Below are positions 37,666-46,651 of a stretch of 64,000 bases of DNA, piece after piece; positions within the stretch are counted from its first letter, which is position 1; each line of letters begins with the position of its first letter. The notes under the pieces are model-generated. The model ran no database searches and was not told where the DNA came from. It worked only from the letters and a program-made list of their open reading frames with translations. Both the position numbers and the translations under genes were made by a program. Origin of the DNA: Hippea maritima DSM 10411 (lineage in GTDB: Bacteria > Campylobacterota_A > Desulfurellia > Desulfurellales > Hippeaceae); contig NC_015318.1 in NCBI RefSeq assembly GCF_000194135.1, positions 1,499,001 to 1,563,000 of the forward strand. Direction: 5' to 3'.

Positions 37666-37743
37666 ATGGATTGTAAAGTTTGTTTTTTATTGAACATAAC
37701 TAACAAGCAGCTAAATAACTGGTGGTGGGGTAGCGATATGTAG
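37666..37743 (+). CDS. trpL: trp operon leader peptide with three tandem Trp codons
   Basis: A 25-codon frame runs from ATG 37666 to TAG 37743, starting MDCKVCF and ending NNWWWGSDM. Three consecutive TGG codons lie at 37720-37728. Upstream of ATG there is only a weak GAAG-like ribosome site. Its location between the trp promoter and trpE, the Trp run, and the RNA segments pairing around it match a ribosome-stalling leader peptide. It is too short for normal gene finders. The product itself needs no function; translation speed over the Trp codons is the signal. Confidence 0.85.
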   Translation: MDCKVCFLLNITNKQLNNWWWGSDM

Positions 37744-37804
37744 CTGCCCTGCTAATCGTTAACGGTTAGCCGCTTATTCTTGGCGGGCTTGCTGGCAGGG
37801 TAGC
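37707..37804 (+). promoter_or_regulatory. trp attenuator: pause (1:2) and antiterminator (2:3) helices
   Basis: Segment 1, GCAGCTA (37707-37713, inside the leader gene), is a perfect complement of TAGCTGC (37741-37747). Segment 2 (37743-37754, GCTGCCCTGCTA) also pairs over 12 bp, two of them G-U, with 37793-37804 (TGGCAGGGTAGC). The second helix crosses the first terminator helix, so the two exclude each other. A ribosome stalled on the Trp codons would cover to about 37740, freeing segment 2. A ribosome at the stop codon would cover segment 2 and favour termination. Confidence 0.75.
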
Positions 37805-37839
37805 CAGGAGGCTTGCTAAGGGTAAGCGGCTTTTTTATT
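37768..37839 (+). terminator. trp attenuator terminator 1
   Basis: AGCCGCTTA (37768-37776) pairs perfectly with TAAGCGGCT (37823-37831), immediately followed by a T-run (37831-37836) and ATTT. The 46-nt interior can fold further: CTTGGC (37779-37784) with GCCAGG (37803-37808). A smaller local hairpin, GCTTGC (37811-37816) with GTAAGC (37822-37827), is an alternative. It is mutually exclusive with the antiterminator helix. Confidence 0.75.
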
Positions 37840-37840
37840 T

Positions 37841-37890
37841 GGCCGCAAGCCTTAGCAAGAAAAGTTAAGGTTTGCGGCCTTTTTTATTTT
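37841..37890 (+). terminator. trp attenuator terminator 2, directly before trpE
   Basis: A 14-bp stem with one G-U pair: GGCCGCAAGCCTTA (37841-37854) with TAAGGTTTGCGGCC (37866-37879), 11-nt loop, then TTTTTTATTTT. It ends only 12 bases before the trpE start and sits right after terminator 1. Its 5' arm is also partly complementary to the 3' part of terminator 1. Confidence 0.9.
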
Positions 37891-37902
37891 ACGGAGGTTG
37901 TT

Positions 37903-39282
37903 ATGGAGGATTTTGTAAGGGCGTTTGATGAGGGTTTTGATGTTTTTGTGCTATATGAAGAGATAGAAGGGGATATGGACACACCGGTATCTATCCTAAG
38001 CAAACTGCTTGATGAGGAACATGTTTTCCTGCTTGAATCGGCAAAAGAGGACAAAACCTACAGCAGATTTTCCTTTATCGGCATAGCAAGGGATGTATTT
38101 AAAATAACAAAAGCCCAGGATCTAAACTTTGAACAGAAAAGGGTGTTTTCATCAGGCGGTTTTGGCAGCTTTAAGGGCGGTTATGTGGGCTATCTGGCCT
38201 TTGAGGCTGTGGGTCTTTTTGACATCTTAAGAAAACCCCTAACAAAAATCCCTGATGAGTTTGGCAGGTTCTTTCTTGTTGATGAGTTTTTGGTTTATGA
38301 CAACTACACAAACAGGCTATATGTAGCACTATCATATAATTTTAACAGAAACCTAACAGCCAAAAGCAACCTTGCAATAGCAAAGGATAGGCTTGCAAAC
38401 CTAAAGGATTTTATACTATCAAAAAAACCCAATAATCCAACAAAGCCGCAAAGGGCAAACCTGCTCTCAAGCATGTTTTCCAAGGATGAGTTTATAAGCA
38501 TCGTCAAAGAAACAAAGAAGCTCATAGAGGATGGTGAGGCTATTCAGGTTGTTTTGAGCAACTTCTTTCTTGTTGAAGGCATTGAACCATTTGAGTTTTA
38601 TAGAAACCTGCGCAGGATAAACCCATCCCCTTATATGTTCTTCTTCAAATCGGGAAGTTTCTATCTAAGTGGCTCATCGCCAGAAATCCATGTGCGCCTA
38701 AGGAATAGGAAAGCAACCATAAGGCCTATAGCTGGAACAAAACCCAAAACAAAAGACCTAAAAAGGATAAAAGAAGAGCTTCTGGGTGATGAGAAGGAGA
38801 TGGCAGAACACCTAATGCTTGTGGATCTGGCAAGAAACGATTTAGCCAGAATCTCAAAGCCGCCTGCTGTGACGGTGACATCATTTGCCAAACCGGAGGT
38901 TTACTCCCATGTCGTGCATCTAACCTCAAATGTCGAAGCGGATTTAGATGAGTCCATTACACCATACGATGTCATAGCAAACACATTCCCCGCAGGCACA
39001 CTGAGTGGCGCACCAAAGGTAAGGGCTATTGAGATAATTGACGAGTTTGAAAGATACCCCCGAGGTGCATATGGAGGATGCGTCGGCTATGTCGGATTTG
39101 ATGGCAATCTGGATATGGCAATAACCATAAGGACAGCCGTTTTTAACGGTAATACCTGTAAACTACAGGCGGGTGCAGGTATCGTTTATGACAGCAAACC
39201 AAAAAGCGAATACCTTGAAACGATAAATAAGCTTAAAGCACTTCTAAAAGCAGGAGGTTTAGATGATAGCTTTAATAGATAA
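37903..39282 (+). CDS. trpE: Anthranilate synthase component I
   Basis: TrpE makes anthranilate from chorismate with ammonia passed from TrpG. The N-terminal domain has VFLLESA near 40, matching the LLES tryptophan-feedback site. The chorismate-binding domain shows IRPIAGTKPKTKD near 275, DEKEMAEHLMLVDLARND near 292-309, and the late AGAGIVYDSKPKSEY motif. The start is the ATG at 37903 with GGAGG 5 bases upstream, giving 459 residues; the frame open from 37813 runs through the terminators. Control is expected at two levels, attenuation and feedback inhibition. It overlaps trpG by 20 bp. Confidence 0.96.
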   Translation: MEDFVRAFDEGFDVFVLYEEIEGDMDTPVSILSKLLDEEHVFLLESAKEDKTYSRFSFIGIARDVFKITKAQDLNFEQKRVFSSGGFGSFKGGYVGYLAFEAVGLFDILRKPLTKIPDEFGRFFLVDEFLVYDNYTNRLYVALSYNFNRNLTAKSNLAIAKDRLANLKDFILSKKPNNPTKPQRANLLSSMFSKDEFISIVKETKKLIEDGEAIQVVLSNFFLVEGIEPFEFYRNLRRINPSPYMFFFKSGSFYLSGSSPEIHVRLRNRKATIRPIAGTKPKTKDLKRIKEELLGDEKEMAEHLMLVDLARNDLARISKPPAVTVTSFAKPEVYSHVVHLTSNVEADLDESITPYDVIANTFPAGTLSGAPKVRAIEIIDEFERYPRGAYGGCVGYVGFDGNLDMAITIRTAVFNGNTCKLQAGAGIVYDSKPKSEYLETINKLKALLKAGGLDDSFNR

Positions 39283-39835
39283 TTACGATTCATTCACCTA
39301 TAACCTATCCCACTATATAGGTCTGTTTGACGATGTTGTGGTTATAAGAAACACGGAAAAAACAGATAAACTCAAATCAATAAAAAATCTAAAAGGCATA
39401 GCCATATCACCAGGCCCATCCCATCCCAAAAACTCACTTCTGAGCCTTGAGGTTATAGATGTATTCAAAGGCAAAACACCCATATTTGGGGTGTGTTTAG
39501 GCATGCAAGCGATCGGTTTATACTTCGGTTTTTCTATAGAGAAAGCAAACAGGATCATGCATGGAAAAACAGACAAAATAAAACACTTTAACTCTGAGAT
39601 ATTTAGCAAAATCAGGGATGAATTTATAGGCGTCAGATACCACTCACTGGTCGTAAAAGGAGAGGCCGATGGATTTAACATTACAGCCGTATCGGTTAGC
39701 GATAACCAGATAATGGCCATAGAGAATAAAGCTCTAAGAATCTATGGGGTGCAGTTCCATCCGGAATCATACCTAAGCCAGTTTGGTCTGCAGATAGTAA
39801 AGAACTTTGTTAAGGGGGTTTGCAATGTTAACTGA
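39263..39835 (+). CDS. trpG: Anthranilate synthase component II (glutamine amidotransferase)
   Basis: A 190-residue class I amidotransferase supplying ammonia to TrpE. The start IALIDNYDSFTYNL is canonical. The nucleophile Cys is in GVCLGMQAIG near 79, and His/Glu in QFHPESYLS near 168-176. SPGPSHPKN near 54 forms the oxyanion region. It is a separate gene, not fused to trpD as in enterics. It overlaps trpE upstream and trpD downstream. Confidence 0.95.
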   Translation: MIALIDNYDSFTYNLSHYIGLFDDVVVIRNTEKTDKLKSIKNLKGIAISPGPSHPKNSLLSLEVIDVFKGKTPIFGVCLGMQAIGLYFGFSIEKANRIMHGKTDKIKHFNSEIFSKIRDEFIGVRYHSLVVKGEADGFNITAVSVSDNQIMAIENKALRIYGVQFHPESYLSQFGLQIVKNFVKGVCNVN

Positions 39836-40817
39836 GGCAATGGAGAGACTAAAAAAGAAAGAAAGCCTGAGTCTGAAGTTATCAAAAACCGTATTTGATA
39901 GCATGCTTGAGGGCAACATAGATGAGGAGAAGATCGCCGAGTTTTTAGTATTGCTATCAGACAAAAAGGAATCGGCAGAGGAGATCGCAGGGGCTGTTTT
40001 ATCCTTAAAGCAACATGCCGTAAGGTTAGAAAACTCAAAGAAAACCTTAGATACCTGTGGAACCGGCGGTGATGGCAAAAATACATTCAACATATCAACA
40101 GCAGCGGCAATCATCTGCAGCCTGTTTACGCCTGTAGCCAAGCACGGCAACAGGGCTATAAGCTCAAAATCCGGCTCATTTGACATACTCAAAGAGCTAA
40201 AAATACCAGCAGACCTAAACAAAGAAGCAGCAGAAAAGTTTTTAGACAAACACAATTTCGTATTTCTATTTGCCCCCAACTTCCACCCGGCTATGAAATA
40301 TGTGGCTGGTGTAAGAAAGAAGCTTGCAAGACGCACGATCTTCAACCTGATAGGTCCGCTATCCAACCCATCCGACACATATGCGCAATTGATCGGAGTG
40401 TTCTCAAGGGCGTTTTTAGGCGTTATGTTCGATGCCTCAAGGATCCTAAACATGAACAATGTGGCATTTGTCTCATCGTTTGATGGGCTTGATGAGGTAA
40501 GCGGTTCATCCAAGACCGAATGCTTTCTAAGGAGGGATGGGATAGAGGAGATGTTTGTGTTTGACCCCAGGGAGTTGAATATAGATGTAGGCCTAAATGA
40601 CATAAAGGGATTTGATGCAAAGACAAACGCCGATCTGCTATTGAAGGCATTTGAAGGCAAATTAGACAAGCTTGCAGATGCCATAGCCTTAAATGCAGGC
40701 TTTTCCTTATATGTTGCAGGTGTTGTAGACTCCATTGAGGATGGCTTTAAGCTCTCAAAAGAGAGTATAAAAAACGGTAAAGCAAAAGAAAAATTGGACT
40801 CTCTGAGGGGTAAATAA
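39825..40817 (+). CDS. trpD: Anthranilate phosphoribosyltransferase
   Basis: TrpD joins anthranilate to PRPP. Signature segments: DTCGTGGDGKNTFNISTAAA near 73-92 (PRPP loop), KHGNRAISSKSGSFDIL near 104-120, and NFHPAMKYVAGVRKKL near 151-166. The start is the ATG at 39825 with AGGGGG 6 bases upstream, overlapping trpG by 11 bp, giving 330 residues. It hands over to trpC with a one-base overlap. A 320-codon antisense frame lies opposite but is a coding-strand shadow. Confidence 0.95.
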   Translation: MLTEAMERLKKKESLSLKLSKTVFDSMLEGNIDEEKIAEFLVLLSDKKESAEEIAGAVLSLKQHAVRLENSKKTLDTCGTGGDGKNTFNISTAAAIICSLFTPVAKHGNRAISSKSGSFDILKELKIPADLNKEAAEKFLDKHNFVFLFAPNFHPAMKYVAGVRKKLARRTIFNLIGPLSNPSDTYAQLIGVFSRAFLGVMFDASRILNMNNVAFVSSFDGLDEVSGSSKTECFLRRDGIEEMFVFDPRELNIDVGLNDIKGFDAKTNADLLLKAFEGKLDKLADAIALNAGFSLYVAGVVDSIEDGFKLSKESIKNGKAKEKLDSLRGK

Positions 40818-41551
40818 TGGGTGTTCTTCAGGACATACTAAAGACAAAGAAGGCAGAGATAGAAAAGCTTACACCAAAAGGCAAAAGGAACAAGCCCATT
40901 TTTAGACTGAATGATTTTTTCAAAGAAAACCAGATCAACATCATAGCAGAGATAAAAGCATCATCACCATCAGCGGGCAAGATAAGAAAAATAGACTTAG
41001 ACCAGATACTAAAAACCTATTCAAAATACGCAAAAGCGATAAGCGTTTTAACGGATAAAACATTCTTTGGGGGGAGCTTTGAGCTTTTAAGGGATGTGGC
41101 AGATGCCACGAAGTTGCCTGTTCTTTGTAAGGATTTCATAATAGACAAAAAACAGATAGATGCAGCCTATATAAACGGGGCAGACCTTGTTCTGTTGATC
41201 GTGAGGGTCTTGGATGATGAAAAATTGGAAGAGCTATACAGTTATGCTCACAAGTTAGGTTTGGATTGTCTCATTGAGGTTCACAAAGAGGAAGAGTTAG
41301 ACAGAATAAAGGATCTAAAGCCCAAGATCGTAGGCGTAAACTCACGGGATTTAGACAACTTAAAGATAGACCTATCAAGAACAAAAAAGATCCTGTCCCA
41401 GATAGAGTTCGATGCGATCAGGATCGCAGAAAGCGGTATAAAAAACAAAAAAGACATAGATTTTCTTAAACAATATTGCGATGGCTTTCTAATCGGCGAA
41501 ACCTTACTAAAAACTCAGGACATAAACAAAGCCTTTGAGGAGCTGTTATGA
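40817..41551 (+). CDS. trpC: Indole-3-glycerol phosphate synthase
   Basis: A 244-residue TIM-barrel enzyme that closes the indole ring. IIAEIKASSPSAGKIR near 41-56 has the catalytic Lys; VLTDKTFFGGSFELL near 78-92, LCKDFIIDKKQI near 100, and GVNSRDLDNLKIDL near 171-184 are all conserved. It starts in the trpD stop (TAATG) and overlaps trpF by ATGA. It is monofunctional, unlike the fused trpCF of E. coli. Confidence 0.95.
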   Translation: MGVLQDILKTKKAEIEKLTPKGKRNKPIFRLNDFFKENQINIIAEIKASSPSAGKIRKIDLDQILKTYSKYAKAISVLTDKTFFGGSFELLRDVADATKLPVLCKDFIIDKKQIDAAYINGADLVLLIVRVLDDEKLEELYSYAHKLGLDCLIEVHKEEELDRIKDLKPKIVGVNSRDLDNLKIDLSRTKKILSQIEFDAIRIAESGIKNKKDIDFLKQYCDGFLIGETLLKTQDINKAFEELL

Positions 41552-42120
41552 AGGTTAAGTTTTGCGGTATGACCAATTACGATGATGTAAAAGCCGCTAT
41601 TGAGCTTGGCGTTGACTTTATCGGATTTGTATTCTATCCAAAAAGCAAGCGTTTTATAAGCTTTGAAGAGGCAAAACGGATAACAGAAAGGATTAAAGGA
41701 GAGGTGAAAACGGTTGGCATATTTGTTAACCAAAACGAAGATCAGATCAAAAAAGCCGTTGATTTTTTAGGGCTCGATTATGCTCAGGTGTATGTGGATG
41801 TAGGAGTAAAAAACACAATCAGGGTTTACAGGATAAAGGATAAGCTGCCAGAGGTTAGAAAAGAGGGGCTCTTATTGTTTGATGCATACACAGAAAAGAT
41901 CGGGGGTGCAGCCAAAAGCTTCAACTGGGATATGCTTAAAGGTTTCAAAGATAAAGACAGGCTGTTTGTTGCAGGGGGCATAAACGCAGAAAATGTTCAA
42001 AAGATAAAAAGCCTCGATCTGTTCGGCGTTGATTTGGTAAGCGGTATAGAGGCATATCCGGGTAAGAAGGATATCTCAAAGATGAAGGAATTTTTAGAGG
42101 TTGCAAGGAGCAAAAGATGA
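41548..42120 (+). CDS. trpF: Phosphoribosylanthranilate isomerase
   Basis: TrpF isomerises phosphoribosylanthranilate to CdRP. The 190-residue barrel begins [20 protein letters not shown] with the catalytic Cys, has [12 protein letters not shown] near 25-36, and ends with AGGINAENV and [14 protein letters not shown] near 152-174, the usual phosphate site. It overlaps trpC and trpB by 4 bp on each side (ATGA). In trpCF-type pathways it would be fused; here it is separate. Confidence 0.95.
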   Translation: MKVKFCGMTNYDDVKAAIELGVDFIGFVFYPKSKRFISFEEAKRITERIKGEVKTVGIFVNQNEDQIKKAVDFLGLDYAQVYVDVGVKNTIRVYRIKDKLPEVRKEGLLLFDAYTEKIGGAAKSFNWDMLKGFKDKDRLFVAGGINAENVQKIKSLDLFGVDLVSGIEAYPGKKDISKMKEFLEVARSKR

Positions 42121-43277
42121 AGGGATATTTTGGCCTATACGGAGGGCAATTTGTAGCTGAAACACTCATACCGGCCTTGGATGAGCTTGAGGAGGCTTTT
42201 AATTCTTTTAAAAAAAACAAAGAGGCGAAAGAGGAGTTAAACCGATATCTAAAGGATTATGCAGGAAGGTCAACGCCACTGTATTTTGCAAAAAACCTAA
42301 CCAATCAGCTTGGGGTTAGGGTTTATCTAAAAAGGGAAGACCTGCTTCATTCTGGTGCACACAAGATAAACAACACCTTAGGACAGATAATGCTGGCAAA
42401 GTTTATGGGTAAAAGACGGATCATAGCAGAAACAGGAGCTGGTCAGCACGGCGTTGCAACGGCCACAGCTGCAGCCATCTTGGGTATGGAGTGTGTGGTT
42501 TACATGGGGGAGAAGGATGCTCAACGCCAAAGGCCAAACCTGTTGAGAATGAAACTTTTAGGGGCTGAGGTAAGAATAGTAAAAAAAGGCAGCAGGACCC
42601 TAAAAAGCGCCATCAATGAAGCTTTAAAGGATTGGGTTAGGAATATAAAGACCACACACTATTTAATAGGCAGCGTTGTTGGGCCTCACCCGTTTCCTAA
42701 AATCGTAGCCTATTTTCAATCAATCATAGGCAAAGAGGCAAGAAGACAGATACTCCTAAAGCAAAAAAGCCTCCCTGATGCTGTTTTAGCCTGCGTTGGC
42801 GGTGGGAGCAACGCAATAGGCATATTCAAGGGATTCTTAAAGGATAAAGGCGTTGAGTTATACGGCATTGAGGCAGGCGGGGAGGGTTTGGAGTTAGGCA
42901 AACACTCAGCAGCCCTAACCGCAGGAAGACCGGGTATTATGCATGGTGCATTGAGCTATCTTTTACAAAACGAGGACGGTCAGGTTGCCGAAGTCCATTC
43001 CATCTCAGCAGGCCTTGACTATCCAGGCGTTGGACCTGAGCACAGCTTTTTAAAGGATTCAGGCAGGGTGAGATACGGAGTGTGCTTTGACAATGAGGCT
43101 TTGGAGGCATTTAACATGCTGAGCCGCCTTGAAGGTATTATACCGGCACTTGAGAGCTCGCATGCTTTAGGATACCTAATAAAAAACAGAGAAAGCTTTG
43201 TCAACAAAACCGTAATAGTAAATCTTTCCGGCAGAGGCGATAAGGACTTACCCATACTGGAGGGCATTTATGTGTAG
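42117..43277 (+). CDS. trpB: Tryptophan synthase, beta subunit
   Basis: TrpB (386 residues, TrpB1 type) condenses indole with serine using PLP. It begins [14 protein letters not shown]; the PLP lysine is in [15 protein letters not shown] near 75-90, [14 protein letters not shown] near 107-120 is conserved, and the PLP phosphate is held by GGGSNAIG near 222-229. [17 protein letters not shown] near 292-308 supports interaction with the alpha subunit. It overlaps trpF upstream and trpA by 8 bp. Confidence 0.96.
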   Translation: MKGYFGLYGGQFVAETLIPALDELEEAFNSFKKNKEAKEELNRYLKDYAGRSTPLYFAKNLTNQLGVRVYLKREDLLHSGAHKINNTLGQIMLAKFMGKRRIIAETGAGQHGVATATAAAILGMECVVYMGEKDAQRQRPNLLRMKLLGAEVRIVKKGSRTLKSAINEALKDWVRNIKTTHYLIGSVVGPHPFPKIVAYFQSIIGKEARRQILLKQKSLPDAVLACVGGGSNAIGIFKGFLKDKGVELYGIEAGGEGLELGKHSAALTAGRPGIMHGALSYLLQNEDGQVAEVHSISAGLDYPGVGPEHSFLKDSGRVRYGVCFDNEALEAFNMLSRLEGIIPALESSHALGYLIKNRESFVNKTVIVNLSGRGDKDLPILEGIYV

Positions 43278-43971
43278 AATAGGCATATACCTTGTGTGCA
43301 ACTATCCAAACAGGGATAGATTTTTGGATGCTGTAGAGATGTGTAATAGATACGGGATCGATTTTTTGGAGATCGGCCTGCCTTTTTCAGACCCAACGGC
43401 AGACGGTGATGTGATCGAAAAAGTCTCAACGGAAACGTTAAAAAGATACAGTATGTCGGATTTTTTAGACTCAACAAGACTAACAAGGCAGCTCTTCAAG
43501 GGCAAACTCTACATAATGACCTATGCAAACATCGTATTTTCATACGGCATAGATAAATTTGCCTGTGATTTAGGCTTCATCGATGGGTTAATACTGGCCG
43601 ATGTGCCATACAGGGAAGCAAATAGGTTTAAAAAACCCCTATCAAAAAAAGGTATAGGTTTTGTGCATTTTGCAACACCAGAAAGCAGACAAAAAGAATT
43701 AGAAAGATTAAAAAAAGATGCAAACGACTTTATATACTTTGTTTCAATCAGGGGGACAACGGGCGGTAGGTTTCACCTTGATGATGAAACAAAAGAAAAA
43801 TTAGCATATCTCAAAGGGGCAAAACATGGGGTTATTCTGGGTTTTGGAATAAGAAACAGAAGCGATATAGAAAAGGCCTGCAGGTATGCAGACGGTGTTG
43901 TTATAGGAACAGCCGCTGTTGAGGCGGTTAATGGAAATTTTGAAGCCTTTCTTTTATCCCTTAAGGGCTAA
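43270..43971 (+). CDS. trpA: Tryptophan synthase, alpha subunit
   Basis: TrpA splits indole-3-glycerol phosphate and channels indole to Trp[20 protein letters not shown] near 35-53 has the catalytic Glu and Asp. [13 protein letters not shown] and [11 protein letters not shown] near 115 (with the second catalytic Asp), a shortened SIRGTTG loop near 160, and [11 protein letters not shown] near 197 complete the fold. At 233 residues it is shorter than the usual 260-270; the gaps fall in outer loops. It ends the trp operon by running 11 bp into the convergent glycosyltransferase gene, with no terminator between. Confidence 0.93.
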   Translation: MCRIGIYLVCNYPNRDRFLDAVEMCNRYGIDFLEIGLPFSDPTADGDVIEKVSTETLKRYSMSDFLDSTRLTRQLFKGKLYIMTYANIVFSYGIDKFACDLGFIDGLILADVPYREANRFKKPLSKKGIGFVHFATPESRQKELERLKKDANDFIYFVSIRGTTGGRFHLDDETKEKLAYLKGAKHGVILGFGIRNRSDIEKACRYADGVVIGTAAVEAVNGNFEAFLLSLKG

Positions 43972-44986
43972 AGAAATTTGCAGGCAGATTTAAAGCATAC
44001 CTTTCAGCCTCTTTCAAGGATGCCGATGACAACCTTACAAGGTCGGCATCCCTTGCCTTTTGTATGGCTCTTTTTATGCTGTATGTTGTGGGCTCAGCCA
44101 GAATAGAAGAGCTATCCTTTGCAACCTCACCAAGACAACCAACATCGGTCGTTATGATAGGCAAACCCACGCTTAAAAACTCAAAGAAAACCCGCGGTAT
44201 TACCTCACTGCCCACACTCGATACAACACCCACATCAAAGCTGCTCATAATGTCCACTATGTCGCTGCGTTTCTGATTGATCAATATCAACCTATCCCTT
44301 ACATTCAACTTCTCTGCAAGGCCAAGCAGCTCCTTTTCTTTTATGCCCTTTTCTTGCCCCACTATAACCAAAACAGAATCATCGATGCCTGCAAGTGCAA
44401 AACCCTCTATGAGCAGATCAAAGCCTTTCACCCTATCAAGCCTGCCCACAGCACCAAAAACAAACCTATCGTCTATACCTAACTCCCCTCTGATCCTTTT
44501 GCGTCCATCCGAAGAAAAACTAAAACGCTCTCTATCGACAAAACTTTTGTGGATTACGACCCTATCAGCCCTGTTGGGCGGCACATTCTTCTTCAAAAAC
44601 TCACAAGGTAAAATAAGTGTATCTATGCAGTTTGGCGGTGTTCTTAGTTGCTTATCCTCACCAAACACCCTAAAAAGCCTGAAGTTTAGCGATTTCTTCA
44701 ACAGGCAGGCAAAGAAAGAGGCATCACCCCTTATGGTCAAAACAACATCCGGGTTAATCTGCTTTAAAACCCTGCCTAAATAAACAAAACCACTAAAGCT
44801 TTTCAGCGGATTTTTATTCCTCAAGGGTTTTATCGGCACAACGCCGTGCAAGTTTTTATAAACATAGCTATCCTTTAAAGAAAGAACAACCGTATCGTGA
44901 AACTCCCTAGCGAGTCTTTCGATATTTAAGGCGTAATTCGTTAAGGCGCTATCCCACGCTTCATCCAGAATAAACGCTATTTTCAT
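43961..44986 (-). CDS. Glycosyltransferase, GT4-like (GT-B fold)
   Basis: A 341-residue GT-B glycosyltransferase. The N-terminal acceptor domain begins KIAFILDEAWDSALTNY. The C-terminal domain has VFGAVGRLDRVKGFDLLIEGF near 185-205 (nucleotide-sugar loop) and a late E-x7-E-like site, VIPRVFFEFLSVGLPIITTD near 265-284, with Ser-Glu in VGSE just before. Sugar donor and acceptor are unknown; a lipopolysaccharide or other surface glycan role is common. It follows hisIE by 2 bp and probably shares its promoter. Confidence 0.8.
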   Translation of the reverse strand: MKIAFILDEAWDSALTNYALNIERLAREFHDTVVLSLKDSYVYKNLHGVVPIKPLRNKNPLKSFSGFVYLGRVLKQINPDVVLTIRGDASFFACLLKKSLNFRLFRVFGEDKQLRTPPNCIDTLILPCEFLKKNVPPNRADRVVIHKSFVDRERFSFSSDGRKRIRGELGIDDRFVFGAVGRLDRVKGFDLLIEGFALAGIDDSVLVIVGQEKGIKEKELLGLAEKLNVRDRLILINQKRSDIVDIMSSFDVGVVSSVGSEVIPRVFFEFLSVGLPIITTDVGCLGEVAKDSSSILAEPTTYSIKRAIQKARDADLVRLSSASLKEAERYALNLPANFFSP

Positions 44987-44988
44987 GA

Positions 44989-45696
44989 TTAAAAACCACC
45001 TCTTGAGGCTTTCTCCTTATCACCTGAGATACCAAACCGCCTTTTTAGCTCATCAAGCACAGACTCAGGTGGCACATCTTTTTCAGCCAATCCCACAAGC
45101 AGGTGAAAGATAAGGTCTGCAGACTCATAGACAAGCTCGCTTTGGGAGTTATTTTTAAGGGCAATGATCACCTCGCTCGCCTCTTCCCCTATCTTTTTGG
45201 CTATCTTGTCCGTTCCGCTAATAAAGAGTTTAGCCGTATATGAGCCCTCGGGGAGCTCTTCCTTTCTCTTTTGAAGGAGGTCATAAAGCTTCCTCAGTAT
45301 ATCGTCATTCTCCTCTGTTTTGTAAATTATACCGTCAAAATCCTCAATCACAGGCTCTATCTCGCGAACCTCACCCCTGTAAAACTCCCTATAGAAACAA
45401 CTGCGATGGCTTGTGTGGCAGGCAGCACCTTTTTGTTCGACCTTGTAAAGCAGGGTATCCTCATCACAATCAAACAGAATCTGCTTTATCTTCTGCGTAT
45501 GGCCGCTTGTTTCACCTTTCATCCATAGCTTGTTTCTTGAGCGGGAAAAATAATGGGCATAGCCTGTCTTTAGGCTCATCTCAATAGCTTCCCTATTCGC
45601 ATAGGCAAGCATAAGCACCTGATTGTTATAAAAATCCACCGTTATAACAGGGATCAAACCCCTATCGTCAAGCTTCAATATATCAGTGAGATTCAT
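44989..45696 (-). CDS. hisI: Phosphoribosyl-AMP cyclohydrolase / phosphoribosyl-ATP pyrophosphatase (HisIE)
   Basis: A bifunctional histidine-synthesis enzyme of 235 residues. The N-terminal HisI domain (to about 110) includes [36 protein letters not shown] near 51-68, CDCDE-like [12 protein letters not shown] near 75, and [11 protein letters not shown] near 92 (zinc/Mg cysteines). The HisE domain follows with [12 protein letters not shown] near 175 and the [11 protein letters not shown] helix. No other his genes lie here; it sits in an unrelated operon between a transporter and a glycosyltransferase. GGGGGGG precedes the start. Confidence 0.94.
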   Translation of the reverse strand: MNLTDILKLDDRGLIPVITVDFYNNQVLMLAYANREAIEMSLKTGYAHYFSRSRNKLWMKGETSGHTQKIKQILFDCDEDTLLYKVEQKGAACHTSHRSCFYREFYRGEVREIEPVIEDFDGIIYKTEENDDILRKLYDLLQKRKEELPEGSYTAKLFISGTDKIAKKIGEEASEVIIALKNNSQSELVYESADLIFHLLVGLAEKDVPPESVLDELKRRFGISGDKEKASRGGF

Positions 45697-45706
45697 TGCC
45701 CCCCCC

Positions 45707-46588
45707 TTATCCTATTTTTATCAAAATAACACCAAAAACTACAAGCAATGTGGCAAAAAACCTCAAAGAGCCATAGGGTTCTTTGAGGATAAATATACCC
45801 ATTAAAACCCCAAATAACGAACTTATCTGCCTTGCACCAGCTGTAGCTGAAACGCAGGTAAGCTGCATTGCGTACCTATAACTCAAAAACGACAGTGTAA
45901 GAAACAGTCCACCTACAAAAACCATATTGGTTGAATTGATAATACAGTAGAAAAAATTTTTACGCAATATAGGATTTTTCAGGATGTTTAAACTCATATA
46001 AACAAACATAAACACAACAACCCAGTAAGTATAAACAAAAAAACTATGCTTTCCTACGCCGACCTTGTCCACAATGGCACCAAAAGAATAGATAAAACCA
46101 GCAAATGCCGCATATCTTATGTGTTGTTTTTTTAAATCTATCTTTTTAAATTTTAGCTGGCTCAACGGAACGTTGAGCTGTAATAGATAGGTACCCAAAA
46201 GGGCAAACAATATCCCTATAAATGTTGTCGTACTTATCCTCTCACCAATTAGAAAGTATGCAAGAAACGGTATATATAGAGGTGCTGTGATACTTAGCGG
46301 ATATACAACAGAGAGATCCCCTTCCGCCATTGCATAGGCCTTTCCAGTGTATATTTGATAAAGAGTAAAAAATATACCAGCCAAAGCTGCAAGAAAAAGT
46401 GTTTTAATGTTCAGATCTACAAAAACCACATTGCTGTGAAAAAATGAGTAAATGGTCATAATTATTATGGAGAAAGCAAACATGCTCCAGAGGTATATAA
46501 TTTTAAGTTTGCTGCGTTTATAGAAAAAATTATAAGAAGCATGCATAAGGGCTGAGAATATAACAAAACCTAAAGCAACAAAACTCAT
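45707..46588 (-). CDS. EamA/DMT-family membrane transporter
   Basis: A 293-residue protein with about ten hydrophobic segments arranged as two five-helix EamA repeats; the second half opens near [19 protein letters not shown] and contains [28 protein letters not shown] near 248-275, a typical EamA helix pair. The family exports amino acids, drugs or metabolites; the solute is unknown. A palindrome overlaps its promoter, so it is likely repressed and induced. It is 10 bp upstream of hisIE, so that gene could fall under the same control. Confidence 0.82.
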   Translation of the reverse strand: MSFVALGFVIFSALMHASYNFFYKRSKLKIIYLWSMFAFSIIIMTIYSFFHSNVVFVDLNIKTLFLAALAGIFFTLYQIYTGKAYAMAEGDLSVVYPLSITAPLYIPFLAYFLIGERISTTTFIGILFALLGTYLLQLNVPLSQLKFKKIDLKKQHIRYAAFAGFIYSFGAIVDKVGVGKHSFFVYTYWVVVFMFVYMSLNILKNPILRKNFFYCIINSTNMVFVGGLFLTLSFLSYRYAMQLTCVSATAGARQISSLFGVLMGIFILKEPYGSLRFFATLLVVFGVILIKIG

Positions 46589-46618
46589 CCTTAGTCCTTT
46601 AACTATTGCTTAGATTGA

Positions 46619-46649
46619 ATTATACAAAGAATTAGTTGCAATTGCAACT
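46619..46649 (-). promoter_or_regulatory. Transporter promoter with an overlapping perfect palindrome (operator)
   Basis: The minus-strand promoter is TTGCAA (46647-46642), 17-bp spacer, TATAAT (46624-46619). The -35 box lies inside AGTTGCAATTGCAACT (46634-46649), a perfect 16-bp palindrome. A dimeric repressor bound there would block RNA polymerase. The regulator is not identified. Confidence 0.65.
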
Positions 46650-46651
46650 TG

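Noticed and set aside
37813-37902. 30-codon N-terminal extension of trpE
   Set aside because: The extension would be translated from the two terminator hairpins; the ATG at 37903 has GGAGG at the right distance and matches the family start.
39773-40735. 320-codon minus-strand frame opposite trpD
   Set aside because: It is antisense to an unmistakable trpD, is serine/phenylalanine-rich as expected from a complement of this codon usage, and has no ribosome site.
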